Of a DNA stretch of 64,000 nucleotides, positions 7,147 to 15,261 are shown one piece after another (positions within the stretch are counted from its first letter, which is position 1; each line of letters opens with the position of its first letter). The stretch is from Bacteroidales bacterium UBA2861. Its GTDB lineage: Bacteria; Bacteroidota; Bacteroidia; Bacteroidales; UBA932. The notes beneath the pieces are model-generated. The model had not been told where the DNA came from and ran no database searches. It saw only the letters and a program-made list of their open reading frames with translations. The DNA lies in assembly GCA_002350615.1 (NCBI GenBank), contig DEFD01000032.1:62001-126000 (forward strand). Reading direction: 5' to 3'. A program made the position numbers and the translations under genes.

Positions 7147-8268
7147 ATGGAAAACCCTTTTGTCACCACCGGCTATGTAAGTGACGAGTTCTTCTGCGAC
7201 CGGGAAAAAGAAACGGAAGATATTATCCGTCTGCTTACAAACGGTAACAATATCGCACTAACTTCCCCCCGCCGTTACGGGAAGACTGACTTGTTGCGGC
7301 ATTGTTTCGCTCAGGATGAGATAGCATCCAGGTTCTATACTTTCATCATCGACATCTACTCGACGAAATCCGTCAGCGAAATGGTGGCAAAAATGGGATC
7401 GGTAATTTTGGAAACGCTCAAACCGAAAGGCAGGATTGCCTGGGAAAAATTCCTCTCGGCACTGTCTTCCGTCAGATCCGGAATCACATTCGACAGCGTG
7501 GGTTCTCCTACGTGGGCGCTGAGTGTAGGAGACATCGATTCTCCTTCGGTAACTCTTGACGAGATATTCAAATATCTTCAGGCCGCAGATAAACCCTGCA
7601 TTGTCGCGATTGACGAGTTTCAGCAGATTACAAGATATGGCGACCCGAACATTGAAGCTCTGCTCCGTACATACATCCAGTACTGCAGCAATGCCAAATT
7701 CATATTCTCCGGATCAAGCCAGCATCTTATGGGGGCTATGTTCACTTCCCCGGCCCGTCCGTTTTACCAGAGCGTCAGCATTTATGCATTAAACCGTTTA
7801 CCCCTTGATAAATACAGCGCATTCTGCCGCCGTCTGTTTTCTGAGAGAGGGAAAACTATCGATACAGATGTAATTGAATATCTTTACAGAAGATTCGACG
7901 GTGTAACATATTACATCCAGCGGGTGATGAATGAACTCTTCGCAAGGACTCCAGCTGGAGGCAATTGCAAATATTCCGATGTTGAAACTGCAATTCAAGA
8001 CATCATAAATATGTCTTCGCCTATTTATGAAGACCTCCTGTACCAACTACCGGAGAAACAGTCCAGGATTCTTATCTCCATTGCACGGGAGGGACGGGCT
8101 ACAGGCCTAACCTCCGGCAAGTTCATAAAAAAACACGGGTTGGTCTCCCCTAATTCTGTCAAAGCCGCTCTCCCGGCTTTGATCGACAAGGGACTTGTTA
8201 CTCGCGACAAAGATTGTTACCAGATTTACGATCAGTTTTTCCGCCTCTGGCTGGAAAAGCAGATATGA
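7147..8268 (+). CDS. AAA-type ATP-binding protein (archaeal-ATPase-like family)
   Basis: 373 residues. Walker A SPRRYGKT is at residues 40-47 and Walker B with the following glutamate, CIVAIDEFQQ, at 151-160; the sensor-like segment FIFSGSSQHLM follows at about 190. The C-terminal 90 residues form a winged-helix region ending TSGKFIKKHGLVSPNSVKAA and YDQFFRLWLEKQ. This family is abundant in gut Bacteroidales, in many near-identical copies; its role is not established. The gene is more AT-rich than its neighbours and has two decayed relatives at 31992-33118, which fits a gene that is copied and lost frequently. Confidence 0.85.
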   Translation: MENPFVTTGYVSDEFFCDREKETEDIIRLLTNGNNIALTSPRRYGKTDLLRHCFAQDEIASRFYTFIIDIYSTKSVSEMVAKMGSVILETLKPKGRIAWEKFLSALSSVRSGITFDSVGSPTWALSVGDIDSPSVTLDEIFKYLQAADKPCIVAIDEFQQITRYGDPNIEALLRTYIQYCSNAKFIFSGSSQHLMGAMFTSPARPFYQSVSIYALNRLPLDKYSAFCRRLFSERGKTIDTDVIEYLYRRFDGVTYYIQRVMNELFARTPAGGNCKYSDVETAIQDIINMSSPIYEDLLYQLPEKQSRILISIAREGRATGLTSGKFIKKHGLVSPNSVKAALPALIDKGLVTRDKDCYQIYDQFFRLWLEKQI

Positions 8269-8333
8269 TTTTTTCCCGAGTCCGGTGACGTTGGCCCCGG
8301 TCGCAGGCAGGATCATTGACATGCGGAATTTGC

Positions 8334-8352
8334 GTTGCGGAAAAATCGCAAC
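8334..8352. terminator. Weak hairpin downstream of the ATPase gene
   Basis: GTTGCG (8334-8339) pairs with CGCAAC (8347-8352) around a GAAAAAT loop, and outer bases (AATTTGCGTT at 8328 with AACGCAATT at 8359) can extend or compete. There is no T run on either strand. It may end the ATPase transcript or lie in the leader region of rpmH. Confidence 0.3.
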
Positions 8353-8420
8353 TACAAAAACGCAATTGAATATAAAGCCAATTGCAAACATAGTGTTTTT
8401 TAATATTTTTTGCAGAAATA

Positions 8421-8452
8421 TTTGTAAATCCGATTTGAAAAAACTACCTTTG
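8421..8452 (+). promoter_or_regulatory. Promoter of rpmH (-33 TTTG and -7 TACCTTTG)
   Basis: TTTG at 8421-8424 and TACCTTTG at 8445-8452 are separated by 20 bp, which matches the full Bacteroidetes consensus. It gives a leader of about 30 bases before the ATG at 8486. This is the best-formed promoter in the window, as expected for a ribosomal protein gene. Confidence 0.75.
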
Positions 8453-8485
8453 CACTCCCAAATCGAAAATATAAAAGATTAAGAT

Positions 8486-8638
8486 ATGAAAAGGACATTT
8501 CAACCCTCAAACCGCAAGCGCGTCAACAAGCACGGATTCCGTGAGCGTATGAGCACCCCCAACGGACGCAGGGTTCTCGCAGCCCGTCGCGCACACGGAC
8601 GCAAGAAACTCACCGTTTCGTCCGAGGACAGGTACTAG
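8486..8638 (+). CDS. rpmH: 50S ribosomal protein L34
   Basis: A 50-residue, very basic protein beginning MKRTFQPSNRKRVNKHGFR and containing MSTPNGRRVLAARRAHGRKK, an unmistakable L34. It is a monocistronic gene, with its own strong promoter at 8421-8452 and an intrinsic terminator at 8665-8698. In many bacteria rpmH is next to rnpA and the replication origin region; neither is seen here. Confidence 0.98.
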   Translation: MKRTFQPSNRKRVNKHGFRERMSTPNGRRVLAARRAHGRKKLTVSSEDRY

Positions 8639-8664
8639 CAGAGTATCCGTGTTCAGATAGTTCA

Positions 8665-8698
8665 AACGTCGGTCCTTCGAGGGCTGACGTTTTTTTTT
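8665..8698 (+). terminator. Intrinsic terminator of rpmH
   Basis: An 11-bp stem starting AACGTC (8665) closes on GACGTT around a TTCG-type loop, with two G-T pairs, followed directly by a run of nine T from 8690. It is the clearest rho-independent terminator in the window. Confidence 0.85.
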
Positions 8699-8724
8699 AT
8701 TTGACGATGGGGCCAGAGGGCCGA

Positions 8725-9513
8725 TCAACTGGCAATCTCGATCACGTACTTCTCCGCGTAGTATTCCTGCAGGGAGACCGAAGCGGCAGTTTCTGCGACA
8801 GGGGCAGCAGCGGAAAGGTCAGCGATCCAGGGGGCAATGGGCCATGTGCGGATTTTAGAATCCGGAATCTTGAAGCGCCTCTGCAGGGCGGCGATTTCAG
8901 ATGCGATATCCCCTCCTTTAAGATATAGGATGCTGCGGTTGAAGCGGCCGCGGACCCAGGGGTAGAAGTTTTCGAGCGATGTGACGGCGCGGGAAACCAC
9001 CCAGTCCCAATTGCCGGGCAGCTCTTCCACACGGGACTGGACGCAGCGCAGGTTTTTGAGTTCAAGTCCGTCCGCAACCGCCTGGGCGACACGCACTTTC
9101 TTTCCGATAGAATCGCAGAGAGTGAAGTCCGCGGCAGGCAGCACCATGGCCAGCGGAATCCCCGGGAAGCCGCCTCCCGTCCCTACATCCAGAATAGTTG
9201 CGCCCGAGCTTTCCTGCGGGTCAGCTGATAAACCAGACTGTGCAAGGTGTCCCGATTTTTGGGACACCTGGAACAAAAAAGGCCGATTTTGTGCAAGGTG
9301 TCCAGAATTTTGGGACACCTGACACACTCCGTCCGTCATCAGGGAGAAATCATCCGGATAGAACAGGCGGAGGTATTCGGCGATAGCGAGGGAGTGAAGG
9401 ATGTGGTGGGCGTAGATATTCTCTTCGTCCTTCCTGGAAATCACGTTGATGCGGGCGTTCCACTCACGCCAGAGGGCTTCCGCCGCTGCGAAGGCCTGAG
9501 CCGAAACGATCAT
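8725..9513 (-). CDS. rsmG: 16S rRNA (guanine527-N7)-methyltransferase RsmG with inserted repeat
   Basis: 262 residues against a usual 200-215. The N-terminal block WREWNARINVISRKD and HHILHSLAIAEY, the SAM-binding GTGGGFPGIPLA (111-122) and VSRAVTSLENFYPWV are all family features, so it should methylate G527 of 16S rRNA. Between FSLMTDG and ATILDVG, residues about 58-104 are an extra segment coded by two copies of a 51-bp palindromic repeat (9240-9320). The reading frame is kept, the catalytic motifs are intact, and the insertion sits in a loop before the first SAM strand. The start overlaps the HAD gene stop (ATGA), so translation is coupled; the N-terminus is short for the family. Confidence 0.9.
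   Translation of the reverse strand: MIVSAQAFAAAEALWREWNARINVISRKDEENIYAHHILHSLAIAEYLRLFYPDDFSLMTDGVCQVSQNSGHLAQNRPFLFQVSQKSGHLAQSGLSADPQESSGATILDVGTGGGFPGIPLAMVLPAADFTLCDSIGKKVRVAQAVADGLELKNLRCVQSRVEELPGNWDWVVSRAVTSLENFYPWVRGRFNRSILYLKGGDIASEIAALQRRFKIPDSKIRTWPIAPWIADLSAAAPVAETAASVSLQEYYAEKYVIEIAS
9240..9320. repeat. 51-bp palindromic repeat inserted in frame in rsmG
   Basis: Units start at 9240 and 9291, exactly 51 bp apart. The first holds a perfect 9-bp inverted repeat, AGGTGTCCC (9245-9253) and GGGACACCT (9261-9269); the second AGGTGTCC (9296-9303) and GGACACCT (9313-9320). The first unit ends in AGGCCGATTTT (9280-9290), identical to the core of the repeats at 2962-3074, which have the same period but a different stem. 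On the coding strand each unit reads QVSQ-(N/K)-SGHLAQ. Confidence 0.88.
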
Positions 9514-10400
9514 CGGAGGGCCGCCTCCGGGCAGCGGGCAGGACTGGCGGCAGAGGCCTCATCCGGGGAGCCTGCACGGGCCTCCTCCAGAAGGCATCCA
9601 AGTTCTTCTATGTCCCTGCAGATCAGCGAGGGCGCATGAGGCCACTCGCGGGCCATCTCAAGGGTGGTTTCGCCGCTCAGCACCAGCACTCCGAAGGCAC
9701 CGGCATTCCAGGCCATCTCGATATCGGTGTAGATGCGGTCGCCCACCATGGCTATCTGGGATGGCTGCAGCCCATAACGGCCTTCTATTCCTGCCAGCAT
9801 CGCCGGGTCCGGCTTGCCTATGACGGCGTCCGGGGTCCTTCCCGTAGCATGCTCGATGCACTTGCAGATGGAGCCGCAGTCCACCAGCACGGTAGGCTGG
9901 TCGGTAGGACATACGCGGTCCGGATTAGTGGCGATATAGGGTATATTCCGTGAAGCCCACCAGGCGGCACGGCAAAGACGGGAATACTCCAGGGTCATGT
10001 CGAACGCCACCACCAGCACATCCGGAACATCATCCGCCGAATCGGCAGTGCTTTCATATCCTGCGGCCTCGAACTGGCTGATCATGGATGGAGTTCCAAG
10101 CAAGAAGAGTCTTTTGGCCGAAGGATAATGGGCTTTCAGATAGTCGATTGTCGCGGGCACGGTGCTGTACATCTGCTCGCGCGAGCAATGGATTCCCATC
10201 CTCTCCAGTTTGGACATATAGTCCTCGAGCGAACGGGTGGGATTGTTGGTAAGGAAAGAATAACTGATCCCCATCCCGTCCAATTTTGACAGGAAATCTA
10301 TGGTGAACGGGAAAATGGTGTTGCTCAGATAGATGGTCCCATCCATGTCAAGGGCCACGTGTTTGATGGCCAGCAGCTTATCTCTCAGTTCATTATTCAT
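9510..10400 (-). CDS. HAD-IIA family hydrolase (sugar- or glycerol-phosphate phosphatase type)
   Basis: 296 residues from the ATG at 10400 (an ATG at 10409 is possible; the longer frame to 10472 is unlikely because it overlaps the transporter gene by 80 bp). Motif I is ALDMDGTIYL with Asp18 and Asp20; SFLTNNPTR is motif II; GKPDPAM and MVGDRIYTDIEMA give motifs III and IV with the C2A cap between. The family (NagD, AraL, phosphoglycolate and glycerol-3-phosphate phosphatases) removes phosphate from small sugar or glycerol phosphates. It lies just downstream of an OPA-type organophosphate transporter and overlaps rsmG, so a role in dephosphorylating an imported compound is plausible. Confidence 0.88.
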   Translation of the reverse strand: MNNELRDKLLAIKHVALDMDGTIYLSNTIFPFTIDFLSKLDGMGISYSFLTNNPTRSLEDYMSKLERMGIHCSREQMYSTVPATIDYLKAHYPSAKRLFLLGTPSMISQFEAAGYESTADSADDVPDVLVVAFDMTLEYSRLCRAAWWASRNIPYIATNPDRVCPTDQPTVLVDCGSICKCIEHATGRTPDAVIGKPDPAMLAGIEGRYGLQPSQIAMVGDRIYTDIEMAWNAGAFGVLVLSGETTLEMAREWPHAPSLICRDIEELGCLLEEARAGSPDEASAASPARCPEAALR

Positions 10401-11877
10401 CTTTAGCATATTTTTCAGTAAACTCACGGGAACGTGCGTAACCGTCGCGGGGAGCCTTCCACATTCCAACAAAGATGAGGGTCCCCACTATGCCCGCTGC
10501 GATAAAGGTGAGGAAAACGGCCTTCCAACCGAAATGGTCCGCGATAAGGCCTACGCCGATGGCGGAAAGGGAGGATCCGGCATATCCGAAGATGCCCACA
10601 AGCCCGTTGGCGGTGGCAGAAGCCTCTTTGGTGGCCTGGTTTGCAGAGCCGATGCCGATGAGCGCCTGCGGTCCGTAGATGCAGAATCCGGCGAGTGCCA
10701 GAACAATGGTGGACAGTATCACGGGCATGTCCACCAGGGCGAAAAGACCAAGGAAGACCACTGCCCCGGCCATGGAGAACAGGCACATGCGGTGCGCCCT
10801 GCCCTTGAAGATATGGTCCGTAGCCCAGCCGGCGAAGATGGTGCCGACTATGGCGGTGAGTTCGAACACAGCCACCGACCATGCTGCGCTGTTGATGTTC
10901 ATGCCACGGTCCTCGGTAAGAAATTTCGGGCCCCAGTCCAGGACGCCCATGCGGAGGACATACACGAAGACGTTGGCACAGGCGAACATCCATATCCACC
11001 TGCTCCTGAACACCATGTGACGGAGGAAAGCCTTGTGCGCACCGGCCTTTCCGGCAGTCGCTTCCTTGCCGGTATGCGTCTCTGCGATTTCAGGAAGGCC
11101 CACGCTTTGGGGATTGTCCTTGAGGGCGGCGAAGCAAAGTATTGCGCCGCCTATGGCCACTATCGCAGGTATGATGAAACACCATCTCCATGCACCATAA
11201 TGACTTGCATAGGAAAGGACCCGCGAAGTCTGCTCGGCTTCACCGAGGGAATCCCATCCCTTTATACTGCCCGCGAGATTGCCGGCGATGCGTGTGACAA
11301 TACTGCTGTCGCCGCTCATGTCAGCGCCCATATTGGTCATGATGAGACCGCAGATGACAACCGCGCTGAAGGCGCCGATACTGTGGGAAGTGTTCCAGAT
11401 GCTCATCTTTGTTGCAAGTTCGCTTGGAGCGATCCACTGAGGGAGCATCCTGGCGCATGGCGGGTAACCGAAGCCCTGGAAATACTGGTTCAGGACTATC
11501 GTAACACCCATTACCAGCACCAGCATGTTCACGAACTGAGGCCCTTCATGCACGCCGGTGATCAAATAGCTCAGGTCGACGCCGAAACCGAAACCGAAGT
11601 TGGAGAGGGCGCAGAGGAGCAATCCTATGCCCATGAACACCTTGGTACTCACCCGTTCGACTATGAATCCGTTCACGAAACGGCTGAACCCGTACACCAG
11701 CGAAGCTATCGCTATCACCACACCGAAACTCGTATTGGATATGCCGTATTCGGCCGTGAGGCCGGGCATGGCTATCGAGAAATTCTTCCTCACGAAATAA
11801 TAGATGGCATATACCAGCATGGAAACCACGATGGTCTGCCACTGCCAGAACCTGAACGATCTTTTAGTCTGTATCAT
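10393..11877 (-). CDS. OPA-family MFS transporter (organophosphate:phosphate antiporter type)
   Basis: 494 residues with about 12 membrane helices. The start QTIVVSMLVYAIYYFVRKN, followed by FSIAMPGL and LVYGFSRFVNGFIVER, is the standard opening of the UhpT/GlpT/UhpC group; the Arg in YYFVRKN is the phosphate-binding arginine of the family. Substrate cannot be assigned; hexose phosphate or glycerol phosphate are the usual choices. A second, distinct paralogue lies at 37878-39251. Here it sits between an ECF sigma factor (4-bp overlap) and a HAD phosphatase, an arrangement suggesting uptake followed by dephosphorylation. Confidence 0.87.
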   Translation of the reverse strand: MIQTKRSFRFWQWQTIVVSMLVYAIYYFVRKNFSIAMPGLTAEYGISNTSFGVVIAIASLVYGFSRFVNGFIVERVSTKVFMGIGLLLCALSNFGFGFGVDLSYLITGVHEGPQFVNMLVLVMGVTIVLNQYFQGFGYPPCARMLPQWIAPSELATKMSIWNTSHSIGAFSAVVICGLIMTNMGADMSGDSSIVTRIAGNLAGSIKGWDSLGEAEQTSRVLSYASHYGAWRWCFIIPAIVAIGGAILCFAALKDNPQSVGLPEIAETHTGKEATAGKAGAHKAFLRHMVFRSRWIWMFACANVFVYVLRMGVLDWGPKFLTEDRGMNINSAAWSVAVFELTAIVGTIFAGWATDHIFKGRAHRMCLFSMAGAVVFLGLFALVDMPVILSTIVLALAGFCIYGPQALIGIGSANQATKEASATANGLVGIFGYAGSSLSAIGVGLIADHFGWKAVFLTFIAAGIVGTLIFVGMWKAPRDGYARSREFTEKYAKDE

Positions 11878-12461
11878 ACCTCTTCTTTTTTCATTCGTTC
11901 AATAAGGGTTTTCGCCCTGCGGATGCGGGTGCGTACGGTATTGAGCTCCATGCCGAGTTCTTCGGCTATCTCCTTGTACTGCAGACCGTCCACAAGCCGC
12001 AGCTGAGCCACCTGGCGGTAAAGCTCCGGCAGGCCTTCGATGTAGCGAAGGGTGGTTTCTTCATCCTCTGTCTTGATTATGGACTCGAGCGGGGTGTCGG
12101 AATCGTCTCCAACCGCATCGGCCTCGGCCGCCGCAAGGTTCTCGTTGAGCGACACGAAGGGGGCGCGGATGTTCTTGTCGCGCTCCAGGGTATCCAGGGC
12201 GGTGTTTCTCGCAATCGTCCTCAGCCATGTGGAGAACTGGCTTTTAGAAGGATCGAAGCTCCGGATCTGCCGGAAGGCTTTCTCGAAGCTGCGCGAGCAG
12301 ATATCATCGACATAAAAATCGTCGATATTCTTTATCCAGCTCTTGAGAAACTTCTTCAGGGCATCGATATGGGTATCCCAGAGGCGGGCGAACGCGGTTC
12401 CGTCGCCGATGATGGCAAGGCGCACCAGTTCGTTAATGGGCTTCGATCCAGGTTCTTCCAT
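11874..12461 (-). CDS. RNA polymerase sigma factor, ECF type
   Basis: 195 residues. Region 2 is at about 25-95 (FARLWDTHIDALKKFL, DDICSRSFEKAFRQIRSFDP, STWLRTIARNTALDTLERDK) and region 4 at about 135-190 (LPELYRQVAQLRLVDGLQY, KEIAEELGMELNTVRTRIRRAK). A 30-residue acidic linker separates them. The first 29 bases overlap the end of polA, and its stop overlaps the transporter start (ATGA). No anti-sigma factor or FecR-like gene is adjacent, so its trigger is unknown. Confidence 0.92.
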   Translation of the reverse strand: MEEPGSKPINELVRLAIIGDGTAFARLWDTHIDALKKFLKSWIKNIDDFYVDDICSRSFEKAFRQIRSFDPSKSQFSTWLRTIARNTALDTLERDKNIRAPFVSLNENLAAAEADAVGDDSDTPLESIIKTEDEETTLRYIEGLPELYRQVAQLRLVDGLQYKEIAEELGMELNTVRTRIRRAKTLIERMKKEEV

Positions 12462-15126
12462 AATTGCATTCGACGGTTAACGGCACCGACAGTTTTACCA
12501 CTCCCTGCATATCTCTCTCGAGTATATTCTTTACTGTATCTATCTCATCTTCCGGCACTTCCAGAAGAAGTTCATCATGGATCTGCAGCACCAGCTTGCT
12601 GCGAAGGCCTGCCTCCCGAAGGCTACGGTCCACTTTTATCATGGCAAGTTTGATTATGTCCGCCGCAGTGCCCTGGATGGGGGCGTTGACAGCGTTGCGT
12701 TCCGCCACGGAGCGCACGTTGCCGTTGTTTGAATTGATGTCCGGGATATATCTGCGGCGCCCGAAGAGGGTTTCGGTATAAAGGGATTCCCTTGCCGCCT
12801 CCAAGGTGCTGTCGATGAAGAGACGGATAGCGGGAAAACTCTCGAAGTAATCGTCTATCAGGCGTTTAGCCTCGGAACGCGAACATTTGAGACGCTGGGC
12901 GAGCCCGAAAGAGGACATGCCGTACATTATGCCGAAATTAACGGTCTTGGCCATTTTCCTCTGATCGGGACTGACTTTTTCCACCGGAATTCCGAAAATC
13001 TTGGACGCCGTGGCTGCATGTACGTCCACTCCGTCACGGAAAGCCTGGATGAGATGGGCGTCGCAGCTCATGTGCGCCATCACCCGGAGTTCGATCTGGG
13101 AATAGTCGGAAGACATCATCACCCAGCCTGCCTTTTCCGGCACGAAGGCCCTGCGGATTTCCCGTCCTTCTTCGGTGCGGATGGGGATGTTCTGCAGGTT
13201 AGGATTGGAGGAAGAAAGCCTTCCCGTAGATGTAAGTGCCTGATTGAAAGTCGTATGCACCCTTCCATCGACGGGAGAGATGAAGCCGGCGAGCGGCTCG
13301 ATGTAGGTGGAAAGGAGTTTCCGCAAGCCCCTGTAATCCAGCAGGAGACCTATCACCGGATGCCTGTCGTAGAGGAAACTCAGGGTCTCCTCGTCGGTCG
13401 GCCATGAGCCTCTGGGGGATTTGCGGGCCTTGGGGTCGAGGGCAAGTTTCTCGAAAATGAGTTCTCCCATCTGCTTGGGAGACGCCACATTGAGCTCCGG
13501 ATTGCCGGCGATTTCCCGGATTGCGGCTTCTTTTTCCAGCATCCGTCGCCGGAGCGATTCCGAAAAGTCGCGCAGAGAGGCCACATCTATCTTTACACCC
13601 GTCATTTCCATGCGTGCAAGTACCTGCTGCAGAGGGGCTTCGATGTCGTCATAGAGTTTGAGCATCCCGCCCGCTTCAAGCTCGGCATGGAGGATATCCG
13701 AGAGTGCAAGCATCGCTTCCACCCGTGGTCCCGATTCGCTGTCTGTCGGCACTTCACCGTCGCCCCCGAAAAGACTTCCTTCCTTGGCGGCAGCGTCTTC
13801 CCCGAGTTCTATCCCCAGATAAGTGGATGCCAGGGAATCAAGTTTATGGCTGCGTTCCGGGTTCAGCAGATAGTGCATAAGTTCTATATCCAACAGCCTG
13901 CCTTCCAGGCAGATGCCTTCGGCTGCAAGGGCCTTGATCTGAGCTTTGAGGGCAAATCCTGCCTTGACGGTCTGCGGATCCGAGAGCAGGGCCGCCGCCT
14001 CCGACAGGCCAAGCTTGCGTGCCGGAAGATCGCCGTTTTCTTTCGAGCGTCCGGCCACCCAGACATACTGTCCGTCAACTTCAAAGGCAATGTCGGCAAC
14101 CCTCGGATACTGCTCTCCAAGGGGCTGCTGCCCCGTAGGGAGTTCGTCCTTCGGACTCACCCCACCATCCCTCCGGGACGGTCCCCCCGCTTCCGGGCCG
14201 CGGGCGGCACGTCCCTCCGGGGCAGCAGCCCCTCGGGAAGCAGCGACATCCGGCCGGCTCAGCAATCCTTTCGGCAGATATCTCTTCAGGGAAGTGAATT
14301 CGTACTGTGCGAAAAGTCCGGCCACCTCTGGCGACGGTTCGCGCAGAACCATCTGATCTGCAGTCACATCCAAAGGAATATCCGTCTTGATGGTCACAAG
14401 CTTCTTGCTCAGGGCGATATGGTCCCTCGCAGTTTCGAACAGCTCCCGCTGACGGGGCGTCAGTTCATCCAGATGGGCATAAATGTTCTCGACACTTCCG
14501 TATTTGCCGAGCAGCTTTCCAGCCCCAACTTCACCGACGCCCTTCACTCCGGGCACATTGTCGGAAGCGTCTCCGCATATCGTCAGGATATCGATTACCT
14601 GCTCAGGCCTCTCTATGCCATACCTGGCACAGACGGCGGCAATGTCCAGTATTTCGTTCTCTCCCCCGCCCTTTCCCGGCTTGTACTGGAAGATATGCTC
14701 CTCTATCAGCTGGCCGTAATCCTTGTCGGGGGTCACCATATACACGTCGAAACCCTCCCTTGCGCTGCGCTTTGCCATCGATCCGATGACATCGTCCGCC
14801 TCGAATCCGGGAATCATCAGGACAGGGATGTTCAGGGCTTCCACTATCTGCGTAAGCGGCTCCAGGGCATCCCGCACAAGTTGCGGAGTCTCACCCCTGT
14901 TCGCCTTGTAGGGGGGATACATCTCGTTTCGGAACGTTCCTCCCGGAGGGTCGAAACTCACTGCGATATGCGTAGGTGCTTCTTTCGCGATGAGTTCCAG
15001 CAGATATTTGGTAAAACCGAAAAGGATGGAAGTGTCCACCCCTTTTGTATTTATCATAGGCCTGCCCAGAAAGGCATAATACATCTTGAAGATGAGTGCG
15101 TGGCCGTCTATGAGGAAAAGTTTCAT
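12433..15126 (-). CDS. polA: DNA polymerase I
   Basis: 897 residues. The 5' nuclease domain is at 1-290 (LFLIDGHALIFKMYYAF, GFEADDVIGSMA, TPDKDYGQL, GDASDNVPGVKGVG), a degenerate 3'-5' exonuclease domain at about 340-520, and the polymerase from about 530, with motif A SSDYSQIELRVMAHM near 672, O-helix KMAKTVNFGIMYG, and motif C LQIHDELLLEVP near 848. The exonuclease domain lacks the DxE of motif I (it reads VADIAFEVDG) and the motif II Asp, so proofreading is probably lost, as in Taq polymerase. Residues about 298-336 between nuclease and exonuclease are a Gly/Ala/Pro/Arg-rich linker coded by a palindromic DNA segment. The gene leads a five-gene operon. Confidence 0.95.
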   Translation of the reverse strand: MKLFLIDGHALIFKMYYAFLGRPMINTKGVDTSILFGFTKYLLELIAKEAPTHIAVSFDPPGGTFRNEMYPPYKANRGETPQLVRDALEPLTQIVEALNIPVLMIPGFEADDVIGSMAKRSAREGFDVYMVTPDKDYGQLIEEHIFQYKPGKGGGENEILDIAAVCARYGIERPEQVIDILTICGDASDNVPGVKGVGEVGAGKLLGKYGSVENIYAHLDELTPRQRELFETARDHIALSKKLVTIKTDIPLDVTADQMVLREPSPEVAGLFAQYEFTSLKRYLPKGLLSRPDVAASRGAAAPEGRAARGPEAGGPSRRDGGVSPKDELPTGQQPLGEQYPRVADIAFEVDGQYVWVAGRSKENGDLPARKLGLSEAAALLSDPQTVKAGFALKAQIKALAAEGICLEGRLLDIELMHYLLNPERSHKLDSLASTYLGIELGEDAAAKEGSLFGGDGEVPTDSESGPRVEAMLALSDILHAELEAGGMLKLYDDIEAPLQQVLARMEMTGVKIDVASLRDFSESLRRRMLEKEAAIREIAGNPELNVASPKQMGELIFEKLALDPKARKSPRGSWPTDEETLSFLYDRHPVIGLLLDYRGLRKLLSTYIEPLAGFISPVDGRVHTTFNQALTSTGRLSSSNPNLQNIPIRTEEGREIRRAFVPEKAGWVMMSSDYSQIELRVMAHMSCDAHLIQAFRDGVDVHAATASKIFGIPVEKVSPDQRKMAKTVNFGIMYGMSSFGLAQRLKCSRSEAKRLIDDYFESFPAIRLFIDSTLEAARESLYTETLFGRRRYIPDINSNNGNVRSVAERNAVNAPIQGTAADIIKLAMIKVDRSLREAGLRSKLVLQIHDELLLEVPEDEIDTVKNILERDMQGVVKLSVPLTVECNYGRTWIEAH
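14120..14233. repeat. Palindromic element in the polA interdomain linker
   Basis: AGGGGCTGCTGCCCCG (14120-14135) is perfectly inverted as CGGGGCAGCAGCCCCT (14218-14233), and imperfect pairing extends outwards. The 80-bp loop contains smaller inverted repeats, including GTCC-TTC-GGAC near 14146. The block keeps the reading frame and encodes a disordered linker (residues 298-336). Confidence 0.8.
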
Positions 15127-15145
15127 CTACTTTTGTTAAAACCGT

Positions 15146-15153
15146 CAAATATA
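15146..15153 (-). promoter_or_regulatory. Bacteroidetes -7 promoter element for the polA operon
   Basis: Reads TATATTTG on the minus strand, 19 bp before the polA ATG at 15126. No convincing -33 element was found. Confidence 0.55.
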
Positions 15154-15217
15154 CAAAAAAAATGGCGTCCATTCATCGGGACTGCCGGAGTGGTAAAGGC
15201 ATATAAAATTTATTTTT

Positions 15218-15225
15218 TATCTTTG
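15218..15225 (+). promoter_or_regulatory. Bacteroidetes -7 promoter element for the DUF4493/PCMD operon
   Basis: TATCTTTG followed by CGACTT, 36 bp before the ATG at 15262, leaving a leader of about 30 bases. Confidence 0.6.
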
Positions 15226-15261
15226 CGACTTAACGGCTTTTGCAAAAGCCTCCATTAAATT

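Noticed and set aside
10333..12006. Plus-strand open frame of 557 codons opposite the OPA transporter
   Set aside because: Shadow of the transporter gene; composition rich in His, Gly and Glu is typical of antisense reading.
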